From an uncultured Ruminococcus sp. (GTDB lineage: Bacteria > Bacillota > Clostridia > Oscillospirales > Ruminococcaceae), in contig CAJTYV010000015.1 in assembly GCA_910584195.1 (NCBI GenBank), positions 1 to 64,000 of the forward strand: a DNA stretch of 64,000 nt, in the 5' to 3' direction. The position numbers and the translations under genes are program-made. The stretch's first letter is position 1; each line of letters begins with the position of its first letter. This document shows, one piece after another, positions 8,429 through 15,698 of this stretch. The notes under the pieces are model-generated. The model was not told where the DNA came from. It did not search any database and saw only the letters and a list, made by a program, of their open reading frames with translations.

Positions 8429-8590
8429 CTACGCTGCGTCCTTTGCAGACGGAAATTCTTTATAAATATCTTCTGTATTTCTGCTGCTGAAATTCTGTTT
8501 TTCCGCTGTTTCAAGCAGTTTGTCAAGCTTGTTTTTGATAAAAATCTCAGATAAATATTCGGCAAATTCTGCCTGTCCAAATTTAATCAT
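8429..8590 (-). CDS. 53-residue hypothetical protein downstream of mazF
   Basis: A small helical, acidic and lysine-rich protein (MIKFGQAEFAEYLSEIFIKN at the start). Its ATG lies inside the last codons of the MazF gene (8-bp overlap) and AGGAGTTGATTAC is correctly placed upstream, so it is translated with the toxin. I do not recognise a family. The position invites the idea of an antitoxin, but in most mazEF loci the antitoxin is upstream. Confidence 0.55.
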   Translation of the reverse strand: MIKFGQAEFAEYLSEIFIKNKLDKLLETAEKQNFSSRNTEDIYKEFPSAKDAA

Positions 8591-8930
8591 TGTAATCAAC
8601 TCCTATGCTTATTTTCATCGCTCTGTCTACCTTTTTCATAATTTCCAAACCTACCGAACCTACATAATCTTTTAATCTGTTACGATCAATTGTGCGTATC
8701 TGCTCGGCAAGAATAACGGAATCGTTTGGCAGCATTTTCGAACCGAAAATGCGAATGTGAGTAGGCATATTTATTTTCTTTGCCGACGAAATCGGCAGCA
8801 CAACTACGGTCGGACTATACTTGTTTCCCACGTTATTCTGTACTACAAGAACAGGACGTATACCGCCCTGTTCAGAGCCGATTATGGGATCAAGATCGGC
8901 ATAGAAAACATCTCCACGTTTTACGATCAT
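8583..8930 (-). CDS. PemK/MazF-family mRNA endonuclease toxin
   Basis: 115 residues, normal for MazF. The opening IVKRGDVFYADLDPIIGSEQGG with RPVLVVQN is the characteristic beta-barrel signature; the conserved Arg (GGIRPV) and the Ser/Thr of the VVVLPIS strand form the active site that cleaves single-stranded RNA. No MazE-type AbrB antitoxin gene precedes it. GGGAGGAAATATAAA is a good ribosome site. Stand-alone MazF genes next to serine recombinases are common in clostridial elements and may stabilise them. Confidence 0.85.
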   Translation of the reverse strand: MIVKRGDVFYADLDPIIGSEQGGIRPVLVVQNNVGNKYSPTVVVLPISSAKKINMPTHIRIFGSKMLPNDSVILAEQIRTIDRNRLKDYVGSVGLEIMKKVDRAMKISIGVDYND

Positions 8931-9408
8931 TTTATATTTCCTCCCTGATTTTTATGTAAAACTGCGGTCTGACAAACCCAAACCGCAGTAATAACTCGTT
9001 TTGCCTTCGTCTGATTTTCAGACGATTTCCCATGATATTTATTCTCAATATCCGTCATGGCGGAACTTTACAAGCGATCGGCAGCTTACCGATCTCATGG
9101 AAATCTCATCCCACTATGGTTCTCATAGAGCCGCCCCCATTGCTTGAGTCTGTGGCTGGACGGAAGTATCATTATCCTCACACGTTTCATTGCCGTTCCG
9201 GAAAGCTGTTTCGGAGTTTGAAGCGTCATATTTATCGCTCGCTCTTTCAAGGTCTTGACGTATGGCTTCTGCGGCTGACGATTTTTAGACCGCCCGTGTG
9301 ATTAACGTACCTGTAAAGTTGATATTCGATTTTCAAGTTTAATGAAAGGCTTAATTTTCCTTTCGCTTGTATAGGGGAAGAAGTCGGACGTTTAACAACC
9401 ACTTTTTT
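8931..9408. other. Gene-free stretch with hairpins, upstream of mazF
   Basis: No convincing coding frame: the longest plus-strand frame (9032-9301) has no ribosome site and no recognisable domain. The stretch is richer in G and C than its surroundings. An 8-bp hairpin (ACTGCGGT/ACCGCAGT, 8961-8989) lies just upstream of the mazF ribosome site and could attenuate it. The rest could be a decayed gene or a structured RNA. Confidence 0.4.
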
Positions 9409-9837
9409 CTAACTTTCCAAAAGTTTGTTAAGTCTGCACAAAATCCTATCCTTTTTCTTGTGTATATTTTGCTGTGTAGTATGCAGTAGAGCTGCACATT
9501 CACGCTCTGTCTTATTTTCAAAATATAGCATTATTATCAGTTCCCGTTCTGATTCAGATAATAATCCAAGGCAGTTATAAAGTTTTTCAACAAACATTTT
9601 GCAGTCTGTTTCTTTTTCAACATTATAATCAGTCATAAACTCTCTGAAATTTTCAAACGCATTTTCATGACCGCCAATCAGCGCTGAAAATTGTATTTCA
9701 TGCTTGTAAAATGACTCGTTGTTATCATCTATGTTCCACTGCGTTCTGTTGTAATGTGTGCGAACTTCGTCGCTCACTTCAACTTCCACAATTTTTTTAG
9801 ATACCGTGTCATAAACACGTACTGTGTTGTTCTTCAT
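9409..9837 (-). CDS. Sigma-70 region-4-like regulator of a mobile element
   Basis: 142 residues. The C-terminal half (LLSESERELIIMLYFENKTERECAALL ... QQNIHKKKDRILCRLNKL) is a sigma region-4 helix-turn-helix; no region 2 is present. Such short sigma-like proteins are common in clostridial conjugative elements and are thought to turn on element genes. CGGAGGTGAAAAA precedes the ATG. A terminator at 9924-9963 separates it from the upstream gene, so it has its own transcript. Confidence 0.75.
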   Translation of the reverse strand: MKNNTVRVYDTVSKKIVEVEVSDEVRTHYNRTQWNIDDNNESFYKHEIQFSALIGGHENAFENFREFMTDYNVEKETDCKMFVEKLYNCLGLLSESERELIIMLYFENKTERECAALLHTTQQNIHKKKDRILCRLNKLLES

Positions 9838-9923
9838 TTTTTCACCTCCGTTCGATTTAAAATCAAACGAAGGCTATGGGTATCCGGCTATACTGCATTG
9901 CCATTTTTGAATAAAAAATAGCA

Positions 9924-9963
9924 TAAAAAACTCCATTCTGCTTTTAAAGCAAAATGGAGTTTC
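9924..9963 (-). terminator. Rho-independent terminator after the zinc-ribbon gene
   Basis: On the minus strand, AACTCCATT and AATGGAGTT form a stem with an inner imperfect continuation, followed by TTTTTTATGC. It ends the dgt-XRE-zinc-ribbon transcript. Confidence 0.7.
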
Positions 9964-10025
9964 TCTGAAAACAAAAAGAGCAGGAATCGACAATAGCTTT
10001 AAAAGCTGCTTGTCAAACTCCTACT

Positions 10026-10235
10026 CTATATTGTACATATACGTGGTGTCTGTACTAAGTCAGAATATATTATTTTAATTTCTTTATGACATTTCCAACA
10101 TTTTATCACAACCATGTACGATATGCAATGTTGAGCTATTAGATTTTCGTCTGCAACAATATCGAATAGTCTGCCATTACATATCGGACATCGTACCTGA
10201 TGCTGCGTTTTATTCTGTTTTTTCACATTACTCAT
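10026..10235 (-). CDS. Small zinc-ribbon protein (Com/Cys-rich KTR type)
   Basis: 69 residues with two zinc-binding pairs, CPICNGRLFDI and CWKCHKEI, about 35 residues apart, as in Mu Com-like and Cys-rich KTR proteins of conjugative elements. I place the start at 10235 because AAAAAGAGGTGAA is correctly spaced there; an in-frame ATG at 10310 overlaps the upstream stop, but starting there would make the 32-bp palindrome at 10273-10304 coding. Probably a nucleic-acid-binding regulator. Confidence 0.6.
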   Translation of the reverse strand: MSNVKKQNKTQHQVRCPICNGRLFDIVADENLIAQHCISYMVVIKCWKCHKEIKIIYSDLVQTPRICTI

Positions 10236-10272
10236 TTCACCTCTTTTTAGCCGAGCAGCTAAAAAACACATC

Positions 10273-10304
10273 AATAATTTTGCGGTATATACCGCAAAAT
10301 TATT
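10273..10304. promoter_or_regulatory. Perfect 32-bp palindrome
   Basis: The 32 bases from 10273 to 10304 are identical to their reverse complement, centred on GCGGTATATACCGC with A/T-rich arms. It lies just after the XRE gene stop and before the ribosome site of the zinc-ribbon gene. No T-run follows, so it is more like a dimeric repressor operator or an RNA-processing hairpin than a terminator. Confidence 0.7.
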
Positions 10305-10306
10305 GT

Positions 10307-10672
10307 TCATTTTAGTGAAAGAAATTCTATAAACTTCTTCCAGTCCTCATCAGATGCATTAACTTTCATTGCATATCTCAGGGCATTCTTTACAGTTTCT
10401 CTTGATTGAATATATTCCAATATATCAGGGCAAAATTCACCTGATGCCTTGCTGTATAATTCGTAAAAGCAAATAACTTCATCGTCACTAAGCTCGAATA
10501 CTACGATTATTTTCTTCAAAAGCTGAATATCCGGATTCACCCTTTTACTCCGCTCAAGCTGAGAAAGATAGCCTGTTGATATACCAACTTTCTTTGCTAA
10601 CTCAGTTGCCGTCAAAGAGAACTCTTTTCTTTTTTCGGATATGAACTGACCGAAATCAGTTGCATAAATCAT
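10307..10672 (-). CDS. XRE-family transcriptional regulator
   Basis: 121 residues. Helix-turn-helix at about 8-62: FGQFISEKRKEFSLTATELA, then KKVGISTGYLSQLERSKRV, the classical Cro/CI recognition helix. The C-terminal half has no recognised domain. It is transcribed after the dGTPase gene (76-bp gap) and may bind the palindrome just downstream of its own stop. Confidence 0.85.
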   Translation of the reverse strand: MIYATDFGQFISEKRKEFSLTATELAKKVGISTGYLSQLERSKRVNPDIQLLKKIIVVFELSDDEVICFYELYSKASGEFCPDILEYIQSRETVKNALRYAMKVNASDEDWKKFIEFLSLK

Positions 10673-10748
10673 TGTTTATTTATTTCTCACTTTACTGCTC
10701 GTTTCTGTTTTTCAGGTTATGTTCAATAAGATCTTTACAAAATTTGTA

Positions 10749-12227
10749 TCAACCGTACAGTTTTTCGTATTCATTGATCGCAAAGTTATCTGTCATACCG
10801 GCAATATAATCACAGATCATTCGCATTAAACATATATCCTTACTGTCCAGTCCGTCTCTGCGGTAAGAAGTTATATCGGATTCGAATTTATGGCGAATTT
10901 CTCCGATATCTCCCATATAGTCTATATCTGCTGTTTCATCCTTATGAAATGTTCTGTAGGTATTTCTTATAACGTTATCCGGAAGCTGCTGCGGATTTGT
11001 ATAATAGGCTTCAAATAGATTTTTTATAATATATTTACCTTTGGAGTCGCTTCTCTGAACGTCATGTGTATATAGAACAAGGGTTGACATTTTAGATTTA
11101 AATTTGTCGATTATTGCCTTGTTTTTATTTTCACCATATATGTCGTATGATATAGCATTTTTTATATCATCACTATTTACGTCAAGAGAAAAAATTCGAC
11201 TAAGATTAAAATTATGTTTTCTGCCGAGTATCACAAGATTTTCATCAGAACTGTTAACAAGGACAGTTACCAATGTGTTTACAACTATTTTGGAAATAGT
11301 GGAAATAAAATGCTCTTTTGATATTTTACGGGTGTTTTGAATTTCTGATTTCAATTCATCAAACCTTTTCTTATCCCCATTGCTCATTAAATCAGAATCG
11401 TAGAAAGGCTGAATAAGTTCAATAACCTTGCAGTAAGACATAACCTTGTTTCTAATCGAATCTTCAAGATCATGATGCATTTGTGCAATTTCGTCTGCCT
11501 CTCGTACTATCAGTGCTTCAAACGTCCAGGCAGGACTACCATCTTTATGTGAACAATACTTTTCATACTGTTTATAGAATAGAGGCTCCACAAAATTTGT
11601 ACTTACACGTTTCGCTTTATAACTGATATTTGAATGATTCATAATCCCCCACAATGTATAATTGGTAAGATTTAAACCAAATTCAGTTCCTCTCATATCC
11701 ATATCCTCAACAAGACATCTTACACTCTGTAAATTATGCTTAAATCCATATTCGTTTTTGGAATCTTCAAGGGCATCCAGATCGTCTTTATTTTGTTCAT
11801 ATATTTTGTAAGTTGAAGTAGTTTTGGGAATCTGAAGATTTGCAATATTAGGTGGAGACATTATTTCGTGCAATATCCTTTCTCCAGCATGACCGAAAGG
11901 AGTGTGACCGATATCATGTCCTAAAGCAATGGCTTCAGTCAAATCACAATCAAGATCAAGAGCCTTTGCAATCGTTCTTGCTATCTGTGAAACTTCAAGC
12001 GTATGAGTAAGTCTTGTCCTCCTATGATCTGATCCACTGCTTGGTGTATAAACTTGTGTTTTACCGGAAAGTCTCAGAAATGCTCTGCAATACATTATCT
12101 TATCCCTGTCCGACATAAATTTGTTTCTGTACCTATTTCCGCGTGAGTAAATGCTGCTGTCGTGTACAAGTTCACTGCATCTTAATGCGGTGCTCAAATC
12201 AGCAGCTAATTTTCCAGCTTGTGACAT
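10749..12227 (-). CDS. dgt: dGTPase-like HD-domain triphosphohydrolase
   Basis: 492 residues. Metal-binding HD-domain motifs are intact: RTRLTHTLEVSQIARTIAKA (H), IALGHDIGHTPFGHAGERIL (H-D plus the H-x-x-F-G-H motif), and a later conserved Asp in LIVREADEIAQMHHDLEDSI. The family splits dGTP into deoxyguanosine and tripolyphosphate. The length matches the long E. coli Dgt form rather than the ~330-residue housekeeping form of many Firmicutes. Long Dgt homologues are known to protect bacteria by draining dGTP during phage infection (established for some enzymes; inferred here). AAAGGAGGGAC precedes the ATG. Its promoter copies that of the agr operon, see 12323-12395. Confidence 0.9.
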   Translation of the reverse strand: MSQAGKLAADLSTALRCSELVHDSSIYSRGNRYRNKFMSDRDKIMYCRAFLRLSGKTQVYTPSSGSDHRRTRLTHTLEVSQIARTIAKALDLDCDLTEAIALGHDIGHTPFGHAGERILHEIMSPPNIANLQIPKTTSTYKIYEQNKDDLDALEDSKNEYGFKHNLQSVRCLVEDMDMRGTEFGLNLTNYTLWGIMNHSNISYKAKRVSTNFVEPLFYKQYEKYCSHKDGSPAWTFEALIVREADEIAQMHHDLEDSIRNKVMSYCKVIELIQPFYDSDLMSNGDKKRFDELKSEIQNTRKISKEHFISTISKIVVNTLVTVLVNSSDENLVILGRKHNFNLSRIFSLDVNSDDIKNAISYDIYGENKNKAIIDKFKSKMSTLVLYTHDVQRSDSKGKYIIKNLFEAYYTNPQQLPDNVIRNTYRTFHKDETADIDYMGDIGEIRHKFESDITSYRRDGLDSKDICLMRMICDYIAGMTDNFAINEYEKLYG

Positions 12228-12322
12228 AATGTCCCTCCTTTAATAGTCCGCTAAATTTCTTAAAATTACAGCTTTTTCCGGTTAAAATACAAATTCTCTT
12301 TTATTCGAGATTTTGTACTTTC

Positions 12323-12395
12323 AATATATCACAATTTTAGATTAACTTCAATAAGTTTGCACTGAAATGTCGATTTTTGACATTGAATGGTAATT
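12323..12395 (-). promoter_or_regulatory. dgt promoter with LytTR-type operator, duplicate of the agrD promoter
   Basis: On the minus strand: -35 TTGAAG (12346-12351), 17-bp spacer, -10 TATATT (12323-12328). Seven bases upstream of the -35 begins a 37-bp block (12359-12395) that differs from the agrD operator at 25036-25072 by about two bases. The block contains CATTCAATG and CATTTCAGTG as near-direct repeats with about 20-bp start-to-start spacing, the two-turn arrangement of LytTR/AgrA boxes, and an AATGTC/GACATT inverted repeat. The whole segment 12303-12395 aligns with 24980-25072 at a constant offset of 12,677 bp, with no indels. Confidence 0.8.
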
Positions 12396-12432
12396 AAAGC
12401 ATGAAAAATTATGTAATCAATATAAAAACACT

Positions 12433-12610
12433 ATAGGCAATACCGTACAGAGATTGTGCGCTAGATGCGAAATCAAATTTTTCATCAGATTGTACAGAAA
12501 TGGCGCAGGCAGGCTGACGCCTGACAAGGAATTTTTGTGCAAGATGACGACAAATATGTAAGCAGATGACGTACAAAACCGTCAGGTGTGTTTTGTGCGG
12601 TGTTGCCTAT
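12433..12610. mobile_element. MITE-like element with terminal inverted repeats
   Basis: ATAGGCAATACCGTAC (12433-12448) and GTGCGGTGTTGCCTAT (12595-12610) are inverted repeats matching at 14 of 16 positions. The 178-bp interior has no coding frame. It sits between the terminator of the toxin operon and the dgt promoter. No clear target-site duplication was found, so the mobile nature is inferred from the ends and size only. Confidence 0.4.
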
Positions 12611-12624
12611 GCTATTTTAAGCAT

Positions 12625-12667
12625 AAAAAAAGAGCAAAACCAGATTTATAAATCTAAGTTTTGCTCC
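12625..12667 (-). terminator. Terminator of the agr-rhs operon
   Basis: On the minus strand GGAGCAAAAC ... GTTTTGCTC form a stem (with an inner AGATTTATAAATCT palindrome) followed by TTTTTTT. It lies 11 bp after the last lipoprotein gene and ends the transcript started at about 25,000. Confidence 0.85.
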
Positions 12668-12677
12668 AAATTAAATT

Positions 12678-13730
12678 TTAATTTATTTGATCTTCATGAA
12701 TCACTTCAATTATATTGCCGCCAATATCAATTTCCATAATGCACTGATAAAATGCTCCAGAACCAATATTAAGAAAAATACGATTATCTTCACACTGAAT
12801 ATTTCTTATTTCATAACCTATGTTTTTAAAGAAATCATCTGCTGAAAAGATTAAATTTTCGCCATAATTATCTTTTTTATAGAGAACGCTGTCCGAGGAA
12901 TAGAGGATCGAATCTTCATAAAATTCAAATGCAAGCAAATTTTGGTTTCTATCACTTTCACAAACAACTTCATATTTGTAATTTGAAAGATCAAATCTTT
13001 GAAGTTTATTTGGTTCTTTATAATATGTGTAATACATATATCCATTGTTTATAATTCCAATTTTACCTCTGTTAAAATCAACGGTTTCAGATGTTTTCGT
13101 ATCATAATACGAAATACCCTCTCTATCGTAATAATCATAAAAAATCTTATCATCGTAAATAAGATATCTATCCGTATTATCCGGTAGATTGGTGAAAACT
13201 GAATCTTTTATACGATCAAATGGATAATCCTCTATGGATATTAATGTATTTCCTTCAAGTTTGTATTTATCACCTATATTTTGACCACGATTCTTGGATA
13301 AATATAATGAATCATTGTCGAAATATTCTACAGTACAATCTTCTGTTTGGGTTAAAATTTCCGAAGTTCCACCTTTACTCTCAAAGTATAAAGCATAATT
13401 TGCACTGTCTCTTCCACCGATCTCAACAGGATAATACCGTCCGTAATCAGTAAAGTATATAAACTTGTAATTTTTTAAATTGCTTATGTAACTATACTTG
13501 TCAATTTCACCAATATTTATTTCTTCTGCACTTGTAGTTGATTCAGACGTCATTGTTTCTGCCTGCATAGTTGTTGTTATGGATTCTGATATTTTAGTTT
13601 CAAAAATATCACCTGAGATTTCCGTGAGATTTTGATCCGTGCTTTTCCCTTTCGTAAATTCATTTGATTTACACGAAAACAAAATCAACAGATTTAACAA
13701 AAAAGCGTATATAATAAAAGTCTTTTTCAT
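12678..13730 (-). CDS. Lipoprotein, candidate immunity protein for the adjacent Rhs cassette
   Basis: 350 residues. Type II signal peptide with lipobox ILFSC (Cys about residue 20), a Ser/Thr-rich linker (about 30-70), then a beta-rich domain of repeated Tyr/Asp strands resembling a small beta-propeller (DUF5050-like sugar- or peptide-binding folds). It starts 12 bp after the orphan cassette encoding a YkuD-like wall enzyme, the position of an immunity gene. A membrane-anchored outer-surface protein is the logical antidote to a toxin that acts on peptidoglycan. It shares general layout, but not obvious sequence, with the lipoprotein at 14772-15695. Confidence 0.65.
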   Translation of the reverse strand: MKKTFIIYAFLLNLLILFSCKSNEFTKGKSTDQNLTEISGDIFETKISESITTTMQAETMTSESTTSAEEINIGEIDKYSYISNLKNYKFIYFTDYGRYYPVEIGGRDSANYALYFESKGGTSEILTQTEDCTVEYFDNDSLYLSKNRGQNIGDKYKLEGNTLISIEDYPFDRIKDSVFTNLPDNTDRYLIYDDKIFYDYYDREGISYYDTKTSETVDFNRGKIGIINNGYMYYTYYKEPNKLQRFDLSNYKYEVVCESDRNQNLLAFEFYEDSILYSSDSVLYKKDNYGENLIFSADDFFKNIGYEIRNIQCEDNRIFLNIGSGAFYQCIMEIDIGGNIIEVIHEDQIN

Positions 13731-13742
13731 AGAATCCTCTAA

Positions 13743-14447
13743 TTAAGATCTTTCAATTATCAAAAAAGCTGACGGACCAACCAGTTCTGCGAATTGGTTC
13801 ATATTATCAACTCCCTCAATGGTAATGCATCCTGTTGACCATGGCGTATTTGTCTGTCCATCCTCTGCTCTATGCACCAAAATTCCTGAAGCATTATCCT
13901 CTATCCATCCAGAGTTAGAATCTCTTATGCAAGGAACATACCAACCATCATCTAACGTTTGAACATTATAGGCTGCAGCGTTAGCATGATTATCTCCTCT
14001 AGTTATTTTGTATGTACCTGGCTTAACTATGGCATATCCAATTCCATTATCATATCTACCGTGTATATCATCAGGCAATGTACTTCCAACAAAGGTTGTT
14101 TCTTCTCCCTCAACAGAATAAACAGTGATAGTTGCATTAAATCGTTTATTACCTTTATTTGTTTTTCCTTCTCTTGCAACGACAACAACACTGTTACAGC
14201 CAACACATCCAGGAGAAAAACATTCTTTATTACATCCAGGAGCATCAAGACGTTTTTTATTATCTACATTATATTTTGAAGTCGTTGTAGTAGTTGTTTG
14301 CGTAGTTCTGATTGTAGAAGTTGCAACCTGAGATGTAGTGCCTGTATAACCAGGATTAGAAGTTGAAGTTTGTGCAGGAGCCTTTCCTACCGTTTTATTA
14401 TCACAACTTGTTAATGCGATTGCTCCTCCAATAACTATCGCACCCAA
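13743..14447 (-). CDS. Orphan Rhs C-terminal toxin cassette, L,D-transpeptidase (YkuD)-like
   Basis: This is the toxin part of a displaced Rhs tip. A hydrophobic helix (GAIVIGGAIALTSC) and a Thr-rich linker (about 20-60) precede a Cys cluster (CNKECFSPGCVGC) and a C-terminal domain with GILVHRAEDG and STGCITIEG, which matches the His and S-x-G-C catalytic elements of YkuD/DUF5675-like peptidoglycan enzymes. The frame continues upstream to 14771 as Rhs core without any start codon; only a TTG at 14447 could initiate. I infer that it is silent until recombination joins it to the expressed rhs gene. Its immunity gene follows at 13730. Confidence 0.6.
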   Translation of the reverse strand: MGAIVIGGAIALTSCDNKTVGKAPAQTSTSNPGYTGTTSQVATSTIRTTQTTTTTTSKYNVDNKKRLDAPGCNKECFSPGCVGCNSVVVVAREGKTNKGNKRFNATITVYSVEGEETTFVGSTLPDDIHGRYDNGIGYAIVKPGTYKITRGDNHANAAAYNVQTLDDGWYVPCIRDSNSGWIEDNASGILVHRAEDGQTNTPWSTGCITIEGVDNMNQFAELVGPSAFLIIERS

Positions 14448-14771
14448 AATAAGTTCCGTGATTAAATGACCACTCGGATCGACATAACGAATTGGATTAT
14501 TCTGACAATAGGTATAGAGATTAAGGCTCAGCGGATCAGATTTTCTTCCGGCATATGAATCACGGCTAATAAACCTACCAATAGCAGGATCATAATACCT
14601 CGCCCTAAGATAGATAGTGCCAGTTTCAGCATCATAGTATTCACCACAGTAACGAAATGCATTGGTATCATTCTCATTGGTATTCTTCTCAACGCCGAAG
14701 GCATCGTAAGTATAGGACTTAATAACACCGCCGTGAGCATTTTTAGTATAGTCCGAATTTGGCTCTATAAA
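14313..14771 (-). repeat. Displaced Rhs-core copy (recombination homology), cassette 2
   Basis: In frame with the toxin at 13743-14447, this stretch encodes the invariant Rhs end (YTYDAFGVEKN, RYCGEYYDAETGTIYLRARY, GRFISRDS, YVDPSG) but begins directly after the stop codon of the lipoprotein gene at 14772. Bases 14313-14696 match 16278-16661 with a fixed offset of 1,965 bp and few mismatches. They also resemble the core-tip junction of the main gene (about 18205-18450). Confidence 0.85.
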
Positions 14772-15695
14772 TTATAGATCCTGAATATTAATTATATACA
14801 GAAAATCTTTGGGATCATTACCATACTGCGAAGCATACAGGTAGACTTGATTTTCGCTATAATATACCAGCTGTTGGTTGATATAATCATTTTCACTGAC
14901 GAAATCATATGTCTTCAGTATTTTTTCTTCAGATAATGAGTAAATTGCAACTTGATATTCATTAATTTCATTTGGTTTTGAAGCCTTTGATACTACTCTA
15001 TAAACAGCAGCTTTTGTTCCGTCAGGAGAAATGTCAGGTTCACCCCAATAATATATATTATTGTCAAGCAATGGATAACAATCAATTTCTATAAATTCAT
15101 AGGTTTCAAGATTCAACTTACCAAATCCCTTAAATGTATTAATAAAGCCGCGCGTAAAATACAAATAATTATCTGCAATGATTTTTGGAACATATGCTGA
15201 ATGATCTTTACAAGCACATATACGGAAATCTTCGCCTGTTTTAGTGTTATATATTCCCGAACCGTCCGTTGTTTCATGATTGACAATATAATAACAAAAT
15301 CTGTCATTGTCAATTATGTCCCAGAATACAACATACTTCTCTGTTTCTTCTTCTGAAACTTCAATAAGAAGTTCTCTGTTTCCAGATAAGTCTTCAATAT
15401 AAAGATTTTTATCTTCAATAATCTTTTTTCCATTTGGTAAGATGTATTCGTTATTATAACTAAAAGTTTTTTTATATTTAAGATAGACATCGTTTTCAGT
15501 CAAACTTAAATCTAATTCTTGAATATTATCGCTCTGAATCACAAGATTAGATGCAGATGTTGTTTCATTGGTTTCAATTTGGGTAATTTCTGTATGCTGA
15601 CCTGAATTTGTTAACTGAGTTGTCCCATTCTTCCTGGTACAACTCACTGAGAATAAACACGTTATAAATGCAACAAAAATAACAAGTTTTTTCAT
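14772..15695 (-). CDS. Lipoprotein, candidate immunity protein for the M23 cassette
   Basis: 307 residues. Lipobox FSVSC (Cys about residue 19), Thr/Ser-rich linker to about 50, then a beta-rich domain (repeated strands such as RFCYYIVNHET and YYWGEPDISPDGTKAA, a TolB/propeller-like pattern). It begins 3 bp after the stop of the peptidase-like cassette, so the two are co-translated. An anchored extracellular antidote fits a wall-targeting toxin. The assignment as immunity is from position and topology. Confidence 0.65.
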   Translation of the reverse strand: MKKLVIFVAFITCLFSVSCTRKNGTTQLTNSGQHTEITQIETNETTSASNLVIQSDNIQELDLSLTENDVYLKYKKTFSYNNEYILPNGKKIIEDKNLYIEDLSGNRELLIEVSEEETEKYVVFWDIIDNDRFCYYIVNHETTDGSGIYNTKTGEDFRICACKDHSAYVPKIIADNYLYFTRGFINTFKGFGKLNLETYEFIEIDCYPLLDNNIYYWGEPDISPDGTKAAVYRVVSKASKPNEINEYQVAIYSLSEEKILKTYDFVSENDYINQQLVYYSENQVYLYASQYGNDPKDFLYIINIQDL

Positions 15696-15698
15696 ATT

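Noticed and set aside
9032..9301. 89-codon plus-strand frame in the gap upstream of mazF
   Set aside because: No ribosome site, no recognisable motif, and composition of a chance frame; the region is reported as non-coding.
14528..14740. Shifted frame starting at the ATG inside the displaced Rhs core
   Set aside because: It reads the conserved Rhs core in the wrong frame; the correct frame gives the YCGEYYDAETG motif.
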